DNA of 64,000 bases. Origin: Neolewinella aquimaris (GTDB lineage: Bacteria > Bacteroidota > Bacteroidia > Chitinophagales > Saprospiraceae). The DNA lies in contig NZ_JACIFF010000003.1 of NCBI RefSeq assembly GCF_014197245.1, positions 463,901 through 527,900 of the forward strand. Reading direction: 5' to 3'. The position numbers and the translations under genes are program-made. This document shows positions 1 through 9,105 of the stretch, one piece after another; within the stretch, counting starts at the first letter, position 1, and every line of letters starts with the position of its first letter. Below the pieces are notes generated by a model that saw nothing but the letters and a program-made list of their open reading frames with translations, was not told where the DNA came from and did not search any database.

Positions 1-954
1 CGGGAAGTGATCGTCTACACGGCGGTGACCGATCCGGAACGCTTCAGCGACCGGCTGTTTTTTGACGGGGCCGAAGCAACGGAGACCTCGCCGTGGACAA
101 CGATCTCCCGGGAGGGCAACCTCGGTTGGGTACGGGGTGATTCACTGACTTTTGCCGGACAGCACGCCTGGTTTATCCCCAATGCATCGGCGGAACAGGA
201 CCAAATCCTACAGTTTACCGAACCCGTCCGGGTAACCGGCACGCACCCGGCCCTCCGGTTTCACACCAGGTACCGTACGGAGCCCGCCTACGACGCCGGT
301 ATCGTCCAGGTAAGCAGGGACGGTACTACGTGGGAGAACGTCGATCGCCGGTTCATGCGCTTTGGTTACCGGGGCACGGTAGGCCCCCGGGCGCCGGCCG
401 CCCTCCGCGGTACGCCTTCCTTCTGGGGAGACAGTGAGGGTTATCACGAAGCCATTGTTGACCTCAGTGATTTCCGGGACGAAGACCTGTACGTGCGCTG
501 GCGATTTGTCGCGGACGCTTCCGCCGGAGACGACGGCTGGTGGATAGATAACGTGGAGGTGCTGGACCTTTTTTCCTACAACGGAGAGGTCACCGTGACG
601 ACCAGTGCCGGCGATCGCGCGACCGCACAGGCTCCCGAACTCGGCGTTGTAGTCGACCGCGGGGAACTCGTGAGCGGCGTAGCCGGCACCGCTCCCCGCA
701 ACCCTTCCGTAAGCCTGTTTCCCAACCCCACCACGGGTTCCGCCACCGTGTCCCTCGCCGCGAAGGTGGCGGGAGATGCACACATCGAGCTCTGGAGTGC
801 CGCGGGTCGGAGGGTACTCTCCCAATCCCGCTGGCTGGCGGCCGGACAAAATTCCATCCCCTTCATGCTGGACGACTTGCCTGCGGGCAATTACACCCTG
901 CGCGTCACCGAGCCGGGTGCCTCTACCGTAGTGACGGTCACCCTAGCCCGGTAA
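1..954 (+). CDS. Secreted protein C-terminal part with T9SS type A sorting domain (5' partial)
   Basis: The frame is open from the first base of the window, so the N-terminus and probably the catalytic or adhesive part lie outside. The visible first half (about residues 20-195) resembles the MAM/jelly-roll-like accessory domains found at the end of secreted metallopeptidases: it has a GQHAWF segment, an ILQF strand and a late GWWIDNVEV motif. The last 80 residues are a T9SS type A sorting domain, starting at SLFPNPTTG, followed by a strand-rich stretch and DLPAGNYTLRV, and ending in a basic VTLAR. In Bacteroidota this signal sends the protein through the outer membrane to the surface or medium. 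The stop codon abuts the stop of the convergent tamL. Export is well supported; an enzymatic role (for example an M36 or immune-inhibitor-A-type peptidase) is inference only. Confidence 0.75.
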   Translation, partial: REVIVYTAVTDPERFSDRLFFDGAEATETSPWTTISREGNLGWVRGDSLTFAGQHAWFIPNASAEQDQILQFTEPVRVTGTHPALRFHTRYRTEPAYDAGIVQVSRDGTTWENVDRRFMRFGYRGTVGPRAPAALRGTPSFWGDSEGYHEAIVDLSDFRDEDLYVRWRFVADASAGDDGWWIDNVEVLDLFSYNGEVTVTTSAGDRATAQAPELGVVVDRGELVSGVAGTAPRNPSVSLFPNPTTGSATVSLAAKVAGDAHIELWSAAGRRVLSQSRWLAAGQNSIPFMLDDLPAGNYTLRVTEPGASTVVTVTLAR

Positions 955-3474
955 TCAGAAGGGGTAGCCCAGGCCCAGCTGGAACGTAATGTCGCCCAGG
1001 CCGAATTTGTCGAAACTCCTCCAGTAGGCACGCTCCGGATAGCTGATCGGTTCCCGGGGCCGGATGGGCTCTCCGTCTCCCAGCTGGGGATAATTGTAGC
1101 GAAGGGGAATGGCGGCATCGAGCCTGAATACGAAGTAACTCAGGTCGATTCGTATGCCCGTGCCCCCCGCTACCGCCAGCTGCCGGTAAAACGGCTGGTG
1201 ATAGAAGGGTGTAGAGCCCTCTTCCTCCCGAATTCTGCCCTTCAGGAGAAACTGAGATCCCGGCCGATCGGGATCTTCCCGGATCGTCCACACATTGCCG
1301 ATATCCGTGAAGATGGCTCCGCGGACGAAGGAAAACAGGTTGAAGCGGTATTCCAGGTTCAGTTCCAGTTGGAGGTCGCCCGTCTGGTACAGCCGCAGGT
1401 TGTTGTTGAAGCTTCCGCTCGAGTTGTCGATGCTCAGGGTATCGACGTAGCCGCCCGGCCCGAGGCCCCGGGGTGCCCAGGCCCGCATGGAGTTGGCGCC
1501 ACCGGCGAAAAATTGCTTGACGTAAGGTAGTTCCTGGTCGCTGTTGAAGGGCCTGCCGATGCCGACGAGTAAACGGGTGGCGATGCTCCGTAGCGGGGAG
1601 ATCTGTTTGGCAAATCGGGTATCTGCCACCAGCAGGGCGTAGCGGGCGAAGTCGTTGCGGGTGTCCAGCTGATCGTACAACTGCTGGGCAAGGAACATCT
1701 CCGCCCCGGTCAGTTCGAACTGACCGTTGAAGGTGATCGACCGGCCCCGCCGGTCCGGGCGACCCACGCGGGTATACTCCAGGTTACGGAACAGCAAGCT
1801 CAAAAAATATTGATCGCTGATGCTGCGCCGCAACCGCTGGTTGGTACTCAGGATGGCCTCAAACTGCGGCTCGATCGTAAAGTTGAGGATGTCGAGGGCC
1901 GCATGATTGATGCGGTAGGAGGTGGTAGCGGACCTCCTGAAATCGTAGCCCAGCCGGGCGTTGGCCGTAGTGTAGGCGTAGAAGGTGCGGATCAGCAGGT
2001 ATTCGTAGGCCATGCTGTACCGGGTACTCGCTCGCTCCCGCAACTGCTGGTAAAAGTCGCTCGACACCAGACCGGTCCTCCGGGCAAGGCCGTACAGGCC
2101 GAAATCCTTGAAGCGTGGCAGGTTTAGGGTGGCCTCGGCCGCCAGGTCGATGGTGTTAAAAAACTGCAGGGAGCTGTCGGGGCTGGGGTTTACTTCCACC
2201 CCCGCGCGTAGGGAAATCGAGAGCAGTTCCGCCCCCCCGAACACGTTGCGGTTGCGAAAATTCGGACTTACGCTGATGCCGATCAGGTTGTTGTTCTGGG
2301 CACCCCCCGCGCTGCCGGTGCTGTCGAGGAGGCTCCGGTTGGTGAAGTTCAGGTCAAGGTCCACCCCGATCGCCATGCGTTTATTGGGAGACAGCTGGAT
2401 CTCGTAGTTGAGGACATCGTCCTGATTCGGGTCGACCACCTGATTGATTCGGACGAAGCGATAGATCCCGAGACCGCCGAGCGATAGGTTGGTCTTTTCG
2501 TAGGCTTCCCGGCTGTAGAGACTGTCTTGCTGCAGGAATATATTATCGACCAGCAGCTCGGGGCGCATCCGAAAATCGACGGTGGGTGAGAGGAAACGGA
2601 TGCCCTCCACAACGGTGTCGCCGGGATAGGTAGTACCCGTGGCGCTGCGGGCGGGAGAGTAATCGGTGAGCACGGTGATCTGTCCCACCCGGTACTTGCG
2701 GTAGGCATCGTCCTGCTGTGGGGGCAGGATATTCAGGTAAATGTTCGCGTGCCCCTTCCGCTGACTGGTATCGATCTCCAGTTTGTCGAAGTAGTTGGCC
2801 GAGAAGTAGGCGTAGCCCTCGTTGCGGAGCGCCTGACTGATCCGCGATTTCTCCTCGTCGAAGGCGGTAAGGTTGAGGGGCGCTCCCGGTTGCAGGGCAC
2901 TTTCCTGCTTCAGTACCTGCAGAATGCTGTCGATCTGCGGCTCCGGACTGCCGTACTCCACGGTATCGATCACGTAGCGGGCACCGGGGGAAACGTGGTA
3001 GATCAGGCTGACTTTCTTGCGCCGGCGGCGATCGGCTTCGTGGTAGGCCGTCGCGTTGAAGTAGCCCCGGTACCGGAGAAAATCGGTCATCAGGATCGCC
3101 GAACGCCGCGAGAGGCTGTCGCTGTACAGCACCGGGGGCTGACCGATGGTGTTGCGCAGGAAACGGTCGATGCGGGTGGTGTCCCGGGCTTTGCTGTTGG
3201 CCAGGTAAAAATGCTCGCGGGGGAAGAGGAACAGGAAGTTGCCGTTGGGTTTCTGGCGGGTGAGGGTGGAAAGCTCGTACACGACCTCACTCCGGTTTTC
3301 CAGTTTACTGCCCTTAGCGACCGCTACCCGCTGGGCGGTGAGCAGTTCTTCGCCGTCCCCCAGGTATTTCGTAACATTGCAGGATGTCAGCAACAGGGCG
3401 GCTACCAAGACCGGAACGACGCGCCGCAGACCCCCAGCCAGTATGCCCATCAGCTCCGGTACCATCAAGTTCAT
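955..3474 (-). CDS. tamL: TamL-type Omp85/BamA-family outer-membrane lipoprotein
   Basis: Predicted outer-membrane 16-stranded barrel of the Omp85 superfamily with periplasmic POTRA domains, acting in assembly of outer-membrane or surface proteins. The N-terminus is a lipoprotein signal with lipobox LLTSC (Cys at residue 32), the feature that separates Bacteroidota TamL from TamA. Residues about 40-400 carry POTRA-like repeats (for example GDTVVEGIRF and a later YRFVRINQ). The remainder alternates short polar turns with amphipathic strands, and the chain ends in an aromatic residue (GLGYPF), as outer-membrane barrels do. Alternative ATGs at 3465 and 3450 keep a good signal peptide; the one at 3450 would shorten the overlap with the divergent methyltransferase gene from 32 to 8 bases. 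No tamB is visible in the window. Confidence 0.85.
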   Translation of the reverse strand: MNLMVPELMGILAGGLRRVVPVLVAALLLTSCNVTKYLGDGEELLTAQRVAVAKGSKLENRSEVVYELSTLTRQKPNGNFLFLFPREHFYLANSKARDTTRIDRFLRNTIGQPPVLYSDSLSRRSAILMTDFLRYRGYFNATAYHEADRRRRKKVSLIYHVSPGARYVIDTVEYGSPEPQIDSILQVLKQESALQPGAPLNLTAFDEEKSRISQALRNEGYAYFSANYFDKLEIDTSQRKGHANIYLNILPPQQDDAYRKYRVGQITVLTDYSPARSATGTTYPGDTVVEGIRFLSPTVDFRMRPELLVDNIFLQQDSLYSREAYEKTNLSLGGLGIYRFVRINQVVDPNQDDVLNYEIQLSPNKRMAIGVDLDLNFTNRSLLDSTGSAGGAQNNNLIGISVSPNFRNRNVFGGAELLSISLRAGVEVNPSPDSSLQFFNTIDLAAEATLNLPRFKDFGLYGLARRTGLVSSDFYQQLRERASTRYSMAYEYLLIRTFYAYTTANARLGYDFRRSATTSYRINHAALDILNFTIEPQFEAILSTNQRLRRSISDQYFLSLLFRNLEYTRVGRPDRRGRSITFNGQFELTGAEMFLAQQLYDQLDTRNDFARYALLVADTRFAKQISPLRSIATRLLVGIGRPFNSDQELPYVKQFFAGGANSMRAWAPRGLGPGGYVDTLSIDNSSGSFNNNLRLYQTGDLQLELNLEYRFNLFSFVRGAIFTDIGNVWTIREDPDRPGSQFLLKGRIREEEGSTPFYHQPFYRQLAVAGGTGIRIDLSYFVFRLDAAIPLRYNYPQLGDGEPIRPREPISYPERAYWRSFDKFGLGDITFQLGLGYPF

Positions 3475-4192
3475 AAGCAGCCTACGTCAGAAAAAAGTAA
3501 GGCAAAACTACCATAAATTCACCGTAGAGGGAACCCGGATCGTAGCGGAGCTCCTATCCCAGGACCGTTACCGCGTCGATCACCTCTACGCCCTCGAAAC
3601 CTGGGCCGATAACGCCCCCCGCCAAGCCGATGTTCCGCTCACCGTTGTTACCCCACGGGAGTTAGGCCGCATTTCCCAGCTCACTACCCCCAACCAGGTC
3701 CTCGCCGTAGTCGATATGCCGGCTCACGATCCGGCACTGCCCCCCGATCTGGCGGACGGCTGGTCGCTTTACCTCGACGGCGTTCAGTCGCCCAGCAACC
3801 TCGGTGCGCTACTCCGCATTGCCGATTGGTTCGGCTTTTCCTACGTCTTCGGCGGCCCCGGTACAGCGGATCTTTACAACAGCAAAAGCATCCAGGCCAG
3901 TATGGGGTCGTTCCTACGCATCGTTTACCGGGAGCAATTCCTGGAAGAGGTAATCCGCACTAGCCCCGACCTCCCCGTGTTCGGAGCCGACCTTGCCGGC
4001 GAAAACATCTATTCGATCACCCCACCCGCCGCGGGCGTGCTGGTCATCGGAGCGGAAGGGCCGGGCATCGGGGCGGGGACGCGGGAGCAAGTCAACCGGT
4101 GGATCACCATTCCCCGTGCCCCGGGCAGAACCGCCGAGAGCCTGAACGCTGCGGTGGCGGCCGGCATCCTGTGTAGCGCGCTACGTAGGTAG
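3443..4192 (+). CDS. SpoU/TrmH-family RNA 2'-O-methyltransferase
   Basis: S-adenosylmethionine-dependent ribose methyltransferase of the SPOUT superfamily, acting on rRNA or tRNA. About 249 residues. The N-terminal substrate-binding part begins IKFISSLRQKKVRQ and contains FTVEGTRIV. The C-terminal knot fold shows the three family motifs: motif 1 DGVQSPSNLGALLR, motif 2 VIGAEGPGI and motif 3 IPRAPGRTAESLNAAVAAGI. The ATG at 3443 was chosen because it gives the usual short lead before the IKFI segment; the frame is open further upstream but there it is only the antisense of tamL. The start overlaps the start of the divergent tamL gene. Which nucleotide is methylated cannot be told from sequence. 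Confidence 0.85.
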   Translation: MPISSGTIKFISSLRQKKVRQNYHKFTVEGTRIVAELLSQDRYRVDHLYALETWADNAPRQADVPLTVVTPRELGRISQLTTPNQVLAVVDMPAHDPALPPDLADGWSLYLDGVQSPSNLGALLRIADWFGFSYVFGGPGTADLYNSKSIQASMGSFLRIVYREQFLEEVIRTSPDLPVFGADLAGENIYSITPPAAGVLVIGAEGPGIGAGTREQVNRWITIPRAPGRTAESLNAAVAAGILCSALRR

Positions 4193-4195
4193 GAG

Positions 4196-5659
4196 CTACT
4201 TGCCCTTGCCCTGTACCAATACCACCACGGTGTAAAAGAGGATCTTAAAGTCGAGCCCCAGCGAACGGTTCTCGATGTAGAGAATATCGAACTTCAACCG
4301 CTGGATCATTTCCTCTACGTTGCTCGCGTACCCGTACTTGACCTGTCCCCAGCTGGTGATGCCGGGGCGTACCCGCAGCAGGTGGCGGTAGTGGGGTGCC
4401 CGGGCACTGATCAGGTCGATGTAGTACTGCCGCTCCGGGCGGGGACCGACGATCGACATGTCTCCCCGCAGCACGTTCCAGAACTGGGGGATTTCGTCGA
4501 GCCGCCACTTGCGCATCGTGGCTCCCCAGGGGGTGCACCGGTCGTCGTCGTCCTTGCTCAGCTGCGGTCCCGCCGCCTCGGCGTGGGGGAGCATGGACCG
4601 AAACTTGATGATGCGAAACGGTTTTCCGTTCAGCCCGATGCGTTCCTGGGTATAGAGCACGGGCCCGGGAGAAGAGAGTTTGACCCGGATCGCGATGTAT
4701 ACGCAGAGGGGAAACAGCAGCAGGAGCAGGACCGCGGAGGAAGCCACGTCAAGAAGTCGTTTCACTACCCGCTGCCACCGGGGCATCAGGTTCTGCCGGA
4801 TTTCGATGAGTACGGCCCCGAAGACGTGGTTCATCTTCACCGTACCGAGCATGATGTCGTACATGTCCGGAATAACCTTGACCAATACCTGCGCCTCGTA
4901 CGCACTCAGGATGCCGAGCAGGTCACGCAACCGGCTGTGCTGGCTGTTGTCGACGGCAATGATCACCTCCTCGATTCCCCCGGATTCGATGAGGTGCCCG
5001 AGATCGCTTAGGTTACCGAGCTTCGGCAGTTCCTCCGCCAGGGGGGAGTTGGCACGCGGACGACCATCTACGAAGCCGATGAAGCGGTATCCCAGGGCCT
5101 TCGGGCGGGAGGCGATCTCCTGGTAGAGATCGAGGGCGCGATCCCCGCCCCCGATGATGAGGGTATTAAAGGATACTTCCCCCGCCTTCAGGCGCTGGCT
5201 GGCGCGGGTGAGCAGGTACATCCGCACGAAGGAGGTAAGCAGGAAGTGGAGGCTAAACAGGACGAGCAGGCTACGGGAATAGTAGGAATAGTCGGCCACC
5301 GCATCGTCGATCAGCACCGCGAAAAAAAGGACCAGGGTACCGAGTACCGATAGCACCAGGGTTTGCACCAGGGTAGTTAGCCGGCTCAGGCGGTAGATGT
5401 CGCGGTACTGATCGAAGAGGGCATAGGCCAGCACCCAACAGAGGGGGATGAAGAAACTGCCCCAGGCGTAGTTGATGTCACCGAGGATGTCCGTTATCCG
5501 GTCCATGGAACCTTCCGCCACGCCCCGGTACCAGAAGAAGATCGTCCAGGCCAGCCAGGCGGCCACCAGATCGCCGGCGATGTAGACCCACCCGTCACGC
5601 CGCCGCCGCGCGGCCGTGTCCGGTGGAAAACCGGTAGTATCGGGTAGGACGTGGGTCAT
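4196..5659 (-). CDS. Polyprenyl-phosphate sugar-1-phosphate transferase (exopolysaccharide initiating, WcaJ-like)
   Basis: Transfers a sugar-1-phosphate to undecaprenyl phosphate to begin an exopolysaccharide or capsule repeat unit at the inner membrane. The N-terminal half has about five hydrophobic segments (residues about 20-160), then a Rossmann-like CoA-binding-type region beginning NTLIIGGGDRAL. A further membrane segment (about 300-325) leads into the bacterial sugar transferase domain with LYTQERIGLNGKPF, IIKFRSM, WRLDEIPQFWNVLRGDMSIVG followed by PRPE, and PGITSWGQV. At 487 residues the length is normal. The first four bases overlap the stop of the upstream lipoprotein gene (ATGA), so the two are probably translationally coupled. 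The oxidoreductase further upstream may supply or modify the sugar nucleotide. Confidence 0.9.
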   Translation of the reverse strand: MTHVLPDTTGFPPDTAARRRRDGWVYIAGDLVAAWLAWTIFFWYRGVAEGSMDRITDILGDINYAWGSFFIPLCWVLAYALFDQYRDIYRLSRLTTLVQTLVLSVLGTLVLFFAVLIDDAVADYSYYSRSLLVLFSLHFLLTSFVRMYLLTRASQRLKAGEVSFNTLIIGGGDRALDLYQEIASRPKALGYRFIGFVDGRPRANSPLAEELPKLGNLSDLGHLIESGGIEEVIIAVDNSQHSRLRDLLGILSAYEAQVLVKVIPDMYDIMLGTVKMNHVFGAVLIEIRQNLMPRWQRVVKRLLDVASSAVLLLLLFPLCVYIAIRVKLSSPGPVLYTQERIGLNGKPFRIIKFRSMLPHAEAAGPQLSKDDDDRCTPWGATMRKWRLDEIPQFWNVLRGDMSIVGPRPERQYYIDLISARAPHYRHLLRVRPGITSWGQVKYGYASNVEEMIQRLKFDILYIENRSLGLDFKILFYTVVVLVQGKGK

Positions 5660-6507
5660 TGGGGTGGAAAGTAGAGCAATTTAAGGTTGTCGAGGTAAAC
5701 AGTGCCCCGATCCCGCTCGTCGCCGAGCAGAGTGGAAATGGCCACCTGCAGTTGCTCCAGCCCGGACGAACCGATCACGGGGCCGAGGTTGAAGTAAATC
5801 TTTGTCCAATTGTCCCGCGGCAGAAAGCCGGGATCGAAGACGCGCACCGCGATCCCGTTTTGCTCTCCGATCACGCCGAAGACCGCCGGGGCGTCGCCAC
5901 GGTAGTCGACTTCCAACCAGACGTTGATAGGTACGGTAGCGAGCCCGGTGAAGGTTTGGCCAGTTGCAATCTCGGCGAGCCGATTGCTGTCCCCGAGTTC
6001 CACGGCACCCGCGGCCCCGCCACTTCTTACTACGTCCGTTTGCGGACGAATTCCGCCGGTGCCAGCCAGGATTTCGGTAAACGTCCGCCCGCGACCCGGC
6101 TCAAAATCTTCGATGAACCCGAAGACGGTTTCGTCACGGTAACGGATGGGCAGTACGCCCAGGTCCAGGGTTTGGCCGCTGGCCACGTCAATGCTGCTGC
6201 TGAAGGAGGTGTAGAAGGGGTAAATGTCCGGCGTCACGCTACGACCGTCCTGGTGGATGCCCGCTTCCAGTCGAATAGCTACGGTGCCTACGCGCAGCAG
6301 GGGGATTCTGGCCGGGAGGGGGAAGACGCCAATGAATTCCTCGTCGGCAAAGGCCCATACCTCGGTGATCTCGGTAGTCGGAGCGCCTTGCCCCTCGGTG
6401 GTGGAAAGGGAAAAATCTTCCACCAGGAGCAGGGCCGGGGCTACCTCCAGATCGGGCGGGCAGGCGGTCAGTAACAGGGTCAGAGAGAGGAGAAACAGCG
6501 GGCGCAT
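5656..6507 (-). CDS. Hypothetical lipoprotein in surface-sugar operon
   Basis: A 283-residue protein that I do not assign to a known family. It starts with a short hydrophobic signal ending in lipobox LLTAC (Cys at residue 16), so it should be lipid-anchored. The body is beta-rich, and the last part (VYLDNLKLLYF) looks like the end of a jelly-roll carbohydrate-binding-like domain. It lies between a Gfo/Idh/MocA oxidoreductase (stop 9 bases upstream of this start) and a sugar-phosphate transferase (4-base overlap), which points to one transcription unit. A role in surface polysaccharide assembly or attachment is inference from position only. Confidence 0.7.
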   Translation of the reverse strand: MRPLFLLSLTLLLTACPPDLEVAPALLLVEDFSLSTTEGQGAPTTEITEVWAFADEEFIGVFPLPARIPLLRVGTVAIRLEAGIHQDGRSVTPDIYPFYTSFSSSIDVASGQTLDLGVLPIRYRDETVFGFIEDFEPGRGRTFTEILAGTGGIRPQTDVVRSGGAAGAVELGDSNRLAEIATGQTFTGLATVPINVWLEVDYRGDAPAVFGVIGEQNGIAVRVFDPGFLPRDNWTKIYFNLGPVIGSSGLEQLQVAISTLLGDERDRGTVYLDNLKLLYFPPQ

Positions 6508-6516
6508 GCTCGGGAA

Positions 6517-7521
6517 TCAGGATTGGGGGTGCGGCAACCGGCGCTGGTTCTCAGCGACTGCGTCGGAGATGCGCTGGGCGAGGGAGAGGGCGCGGTACCC
6601 GTCTTCGATGCTGACGGCGGCGGGTTTGCCTTCCCGAATGCTGTGGGCCAGGCTCTCAAGTTCCATCTGAATGGCGTTGACCGGTCCGCTCGGCGGTTGG
6701 TCGACATGAATGATCCGGTGACCGCGGGGCGTCTCGAGCGGAAACTGCTGCCCGCGTTCGGGAATGCCGGTGGCATCGGCGTCAAAAAGCCGGATCACCT
6801 GGCTCTCTTTTTCCAGCAGGTCGAGGCTGATGTACGCATCGCGCTGGAAGAGGCGGACCTTGCGCATGTTTTTGAGGCTGATGCGGGAGGCGGTGAGATT
6901 CGCCACGGCACCGTTACAAAATTCGATGCGGGCATTCACGATATCGGGGGTTTCACTCAGGACGGCAACTCCGCTGGCGCGCACTTCACTTACCTCACTG
7001 TCGGCCAGTTTAAGCACGATGTCGAGGTCGTGGATCATCAGGTCGAGCACGACACTCACGTCCGTTCCGCGCGGATTGAACATGGCTAGGCGGTGGGCCT
7101 CGATGAAGTAGGGTTGTACGCTGACCTCTCCGAGTGCGAGCAGGGCCGGATTGAAGCGCTCTACGTGTCCGACCTGCACCAACTTTTTGGCGCGGCGGCT
7201 CAGTTCGATGAGCTCCTTGGCTTCCTCCAACGTCTCGGTCAGGGGTTTTTCCACGAAGACGTGGCAGTTGCCCTCCAGTGCCTGCTTCACTACCCGAAAG
7301 TGGGTGGAGGTAGGCGTCACTACGTCGATGACCTCCGCCGCCGCAATGAGTTCGGCGGCCGAACCGAAGGCCCGCACCTTATACTCTTCGGCAATTCGGG
7401 CAGCAAGTTCCGCATCGGCATCGTAGACCCCGACCAGATCGTAGACCTCCCGGGCCAGGCGGATACACTTTAGGTGAATCTTGCCCAAGTGGCCTACGCC
7501 GATGAGTCCGATCTTGAGCAT
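6517..7521 (-). CDS. Gfo/Idh/MocA-family NAD(P)-dependent oxidoreductase
   Basis: Sugar or sugar-nucleotide dehydrogenase of the Gfo/Idh/MocA family, 334 residues. The N-terminal Rossmann fold begins LKIGLIGVGHLGKIH, with the dinucleotide Gly motif at residues 7-12. The family EKP signature is in HVFVEKPLTETLEEA, and the C-terminal alpha/beta domain contains the conserved MIHDLDIVL, in which the His/Asp pair is usually catalytic. It is the first gene of a three-gene minus-strand unit with a lipoprotein and a polysaccharide-initiating sugar transferase, which suggests a sugar nucleotide precursor as substrate. A CAAAGCTA sequence at 7544-7551 is a good minus-strand -7 box (TAGCTTTG on the coding strand). 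Confidence 0.85.
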   Translation of the reverse strand: MLKIGLIGVGHLGKIHLKCIRLAREVYDLVGVYDADAELAARIAEEYKVRAFGSAAELIAAAEVIDVVTPTSTHFRVVKQALEGNCHVFVEKPLTETLEEAKELIELSRRAKKLVQVGHVERFNPALLALGEVSVQPYFIEAHRLAMFNPRGTDVSVVLDLMIHDLDIVLKLADSEVSEVRASGVAVLSETPDIVNARIEFCNGAVANLTASRISLKNMRKVRLFQRDAYISLDLLEKESQVIRLFDADATGIPERGQQFPLETPRGHRIIHVDQPPSGPVNAIQMELESLAHSIREGKPAAVSIEDGYRALSLAQRISDAVAENQRRLPHPQS

Positions 7522-7543
7522 GGTGTCAGTAGTTAAGTGACGG

Positions 7544-7551
7544 CAAAGCTA
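7544..7551 (-). promoter_or_regulatory. Putative -7 box of the oxidoreductase operon
   Basis: On the coding strand this reads TAGCTTTG, matching the Bacteroidota -7 consensus TAnnTTTG and placing transcription start roughly 15-20 bases before the ATG at 7521. No TTG at the expected spacing was found, so the call rests on the -7 box alone. Confidence 0.3.
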
Positions 7552-7844
7552 AGTCGCACCGGCCACAACGATCGGGCGCAGCAACCGCTGACCGGAGGCG
7601 TTGGGAAGTGTTAAAAAGTCAACTTGGCGGATTATTAACAAAACATTAAAGAAAGAATGGCTTCTCCGGGAGGCGTTCGATCCCCTGCAATTAAATTCCG
7701 CAGAGGTGCAGACGATACGGGTAATCAACGGTGCGGGAGGCGGGGGCCAACGAAACGTCGGAAGTCGCGGAAAGTGACGAAATCCGGGCGTCTGTCCTCC
7801 CACACCCGGAACTGTTAAAAAACCCCGGGGTACCCCCTAAACCC

Positions 7845-7876
7845 TTGATCGGTGTAGGCCAATGCCCCTAGCTTTG
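7845..7876 (+). promoter_or_regulatory. Bacteroidota-type promoter of the lytic transglycosylase gene
   Basis: TTG at 7845-7847, a 21-base spacer, and TAGCTTTG at 7869-7876. This matches the TTG/TAnnTTTG layout of the primary sigma factor of Bacteroidota and would leave a leader of about 110 bases. Confidence 0.55.
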
Positions 7877-7992
7877 TGGTCACAGGTGCAGGACAACGGT
7901 CCTTTTGGACCTGCTCACCAGGACAGGATATCCGTCCGCCACACGTCACGCATTGCACTGCGGGACGTCATCTTTTCACGAAATTTACTTTA

Positions 7993-9105
7993 ATGAGCAA
8001 GCTGCAAAGGACGCTCTGCCAGTGGTTATTACTCCTACTGGTAGCAGTCCCCTCCATAGCTGTCGCTTCCCTTTCCTCACCCGTCAAATTTAAAAGTCGC
8101 AGCCGTGCCCAGATGGTACACCGGCTAGAACGACTGGACCTTCCCCCCGGCATTCCCACTTCCGACGCCTTCGTTCAACGCAAGATCAACGATTACATGG
8201 GCGGTGGCGGCAGCAGTACCGAGCGCATGCTCGGCCGTGCCAACCAGTATTTCCCCATTTTCGATTTTTACCTCCGCAAGCACGACCTGCCCGCTTCACT
8301 GAAGTACCTGGCAGTAGCTGAGTCGATGCTCGTACCCAATGCCGTCTCTTCGGCGCGTGCGGCCGGCCTGTGGCAACTGATGCCCGCCACCGCCCGCGAA
8401 ATGGGCTTGCGGGTAGACGGTATCATCGACGAGCGCCTCGACCTGCACCGCAGCACCGAAGCCGCCGTGCTCATGCTGAAGGACCTGCACGCTCAGTTCG
8501 GAGACTGGCACCTCGCGCTGGCCGCGTACAACTGCGGTGCCGGTCGTGTACGCAAGGCCATCCGCTCGGCGGGCAGCAGGCAGTACGACAAGGCGAGCAA
8601 CTACCTGCCCCGGGAGACGCGCCGCTACGTTGCCGCCTACCTCGCCGCCGCCTATGCGGTAAACTATTACGACGATCACGGACTGAATCCCATGGCGGCC
8701 GAGGGCGTAGAGAGCATCCGGGTGTATACCCGCATGAGCCTGGCCAAGATTGCCCGCGAATGTGACGTACGGCTCTCCACCCTGATCCGTATGAATCCCA
8801 CCTTCGTTCAGCACTACATTCCGGCCAGTGAGCAGGGATATAGGTTGCGGGTACCGCAGGAGCAAAAATATCGGGTGCAGCAATTCATTTGGGGACGACC
8901 AAACCTGGTCGAGTTGCCCTTCGACGAGAACCTCGTAGCGGCAAATGAGGCAGCAAACATGATGGGCTTCGACCCGAAGTTCACCCTGCTGGGAATCAGT
9001 GCCAGCCGCCTCGCTTACCGTTCGCCCGTATGGAGCTTACGCCTGCTTGAGGAGCGGATGTTGCTGGGCTTCCTCACGGACTACCGCGCCTTCGCCAGTC
9101 TATAG
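7993..9105 (+). CDS. Lytic murein transglycosylase (MltD-like, SLT domain)
   Basis: Cleaves peptidoglycan glycan strands between MurNAc and GlcNAc with 1,6-anhydro product formation, in the periplasm. The 370-residue protein starts with a Sec signal (hydrophobic LLLLLVAVP, then AVAS). The SLT domain shows LKYLAVAESMLVPNAVSSA with the catalytic Glu in AVAES, then AAGLWQLMPATAREMGL, AAYNCGAGRV, and TRRYVAAYLAA. The tail (residues about 255-310) resembles a degenerate LysM-type cell-wall binding repeat. The ATG at 7993 was chosen because it starts directly at the signal peptide. The last six bases overlap the stop of the convergent smpB. Confidence 0.88.
   Translation: MSKLQRTLCQWLLLLLVAVPSIAVASLSSPVKFKSRSRAQMVHRLERLDLPPGIPTSDAFVQRKINDYMGGGGSSTERMLGRANQYFPIFDFYLRKHDLPASLKYLAVAESMLVPNAVSSARAAGLWQLMPATAREMGLRVDGIIDERLDLHRSTEAAVLMLKDLHAQFGDWHLALAAYNCGAGRVRKAIRSAGSRQYDKASNYLPRETRRYVAAYLAAAYAVNYYDDHGLNPMAAEGVESIRVYTRMSLAKIARECDVRLSTLIRMNPTFVQHYIPASEQGYRLRVPQEQKYRVQQFIWGRPNLVELPFDENLVAANEAANMMGFDPKFTLLGISASRLAYRSPVWSLRLLEERMLLGFLTDYRAFASL

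Larger units (their letters stand above)
7522..7992. other. Divergent intergenic region between oxidoreductase operon and lytic transglycosylase
   Basis: This 471-base gap holds promoter elements for both directions and an AT-richer patch around 7606-7650. The transglycosylase transcript would have a leader of over 100 bases, with weak self-complementarity around 7884-7920. An 84-codon minus-strand frame in the gap has no recognisable protein features and is not annotated. Confidence 0.5.

Noticed and set aside
3239..3442. Longer start of the SpoU methyltransferase
   Set aside because: The extra residues are antisense to tamL and lack similarity to the family; the ATG at 3443 fits the usual N-terminus.
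7549..7803. 84-codon minus-strand frame upstream of the oxidoreductase
   Set aside because: Pro/Arg-rich, no motif, and it covers the promoter region.
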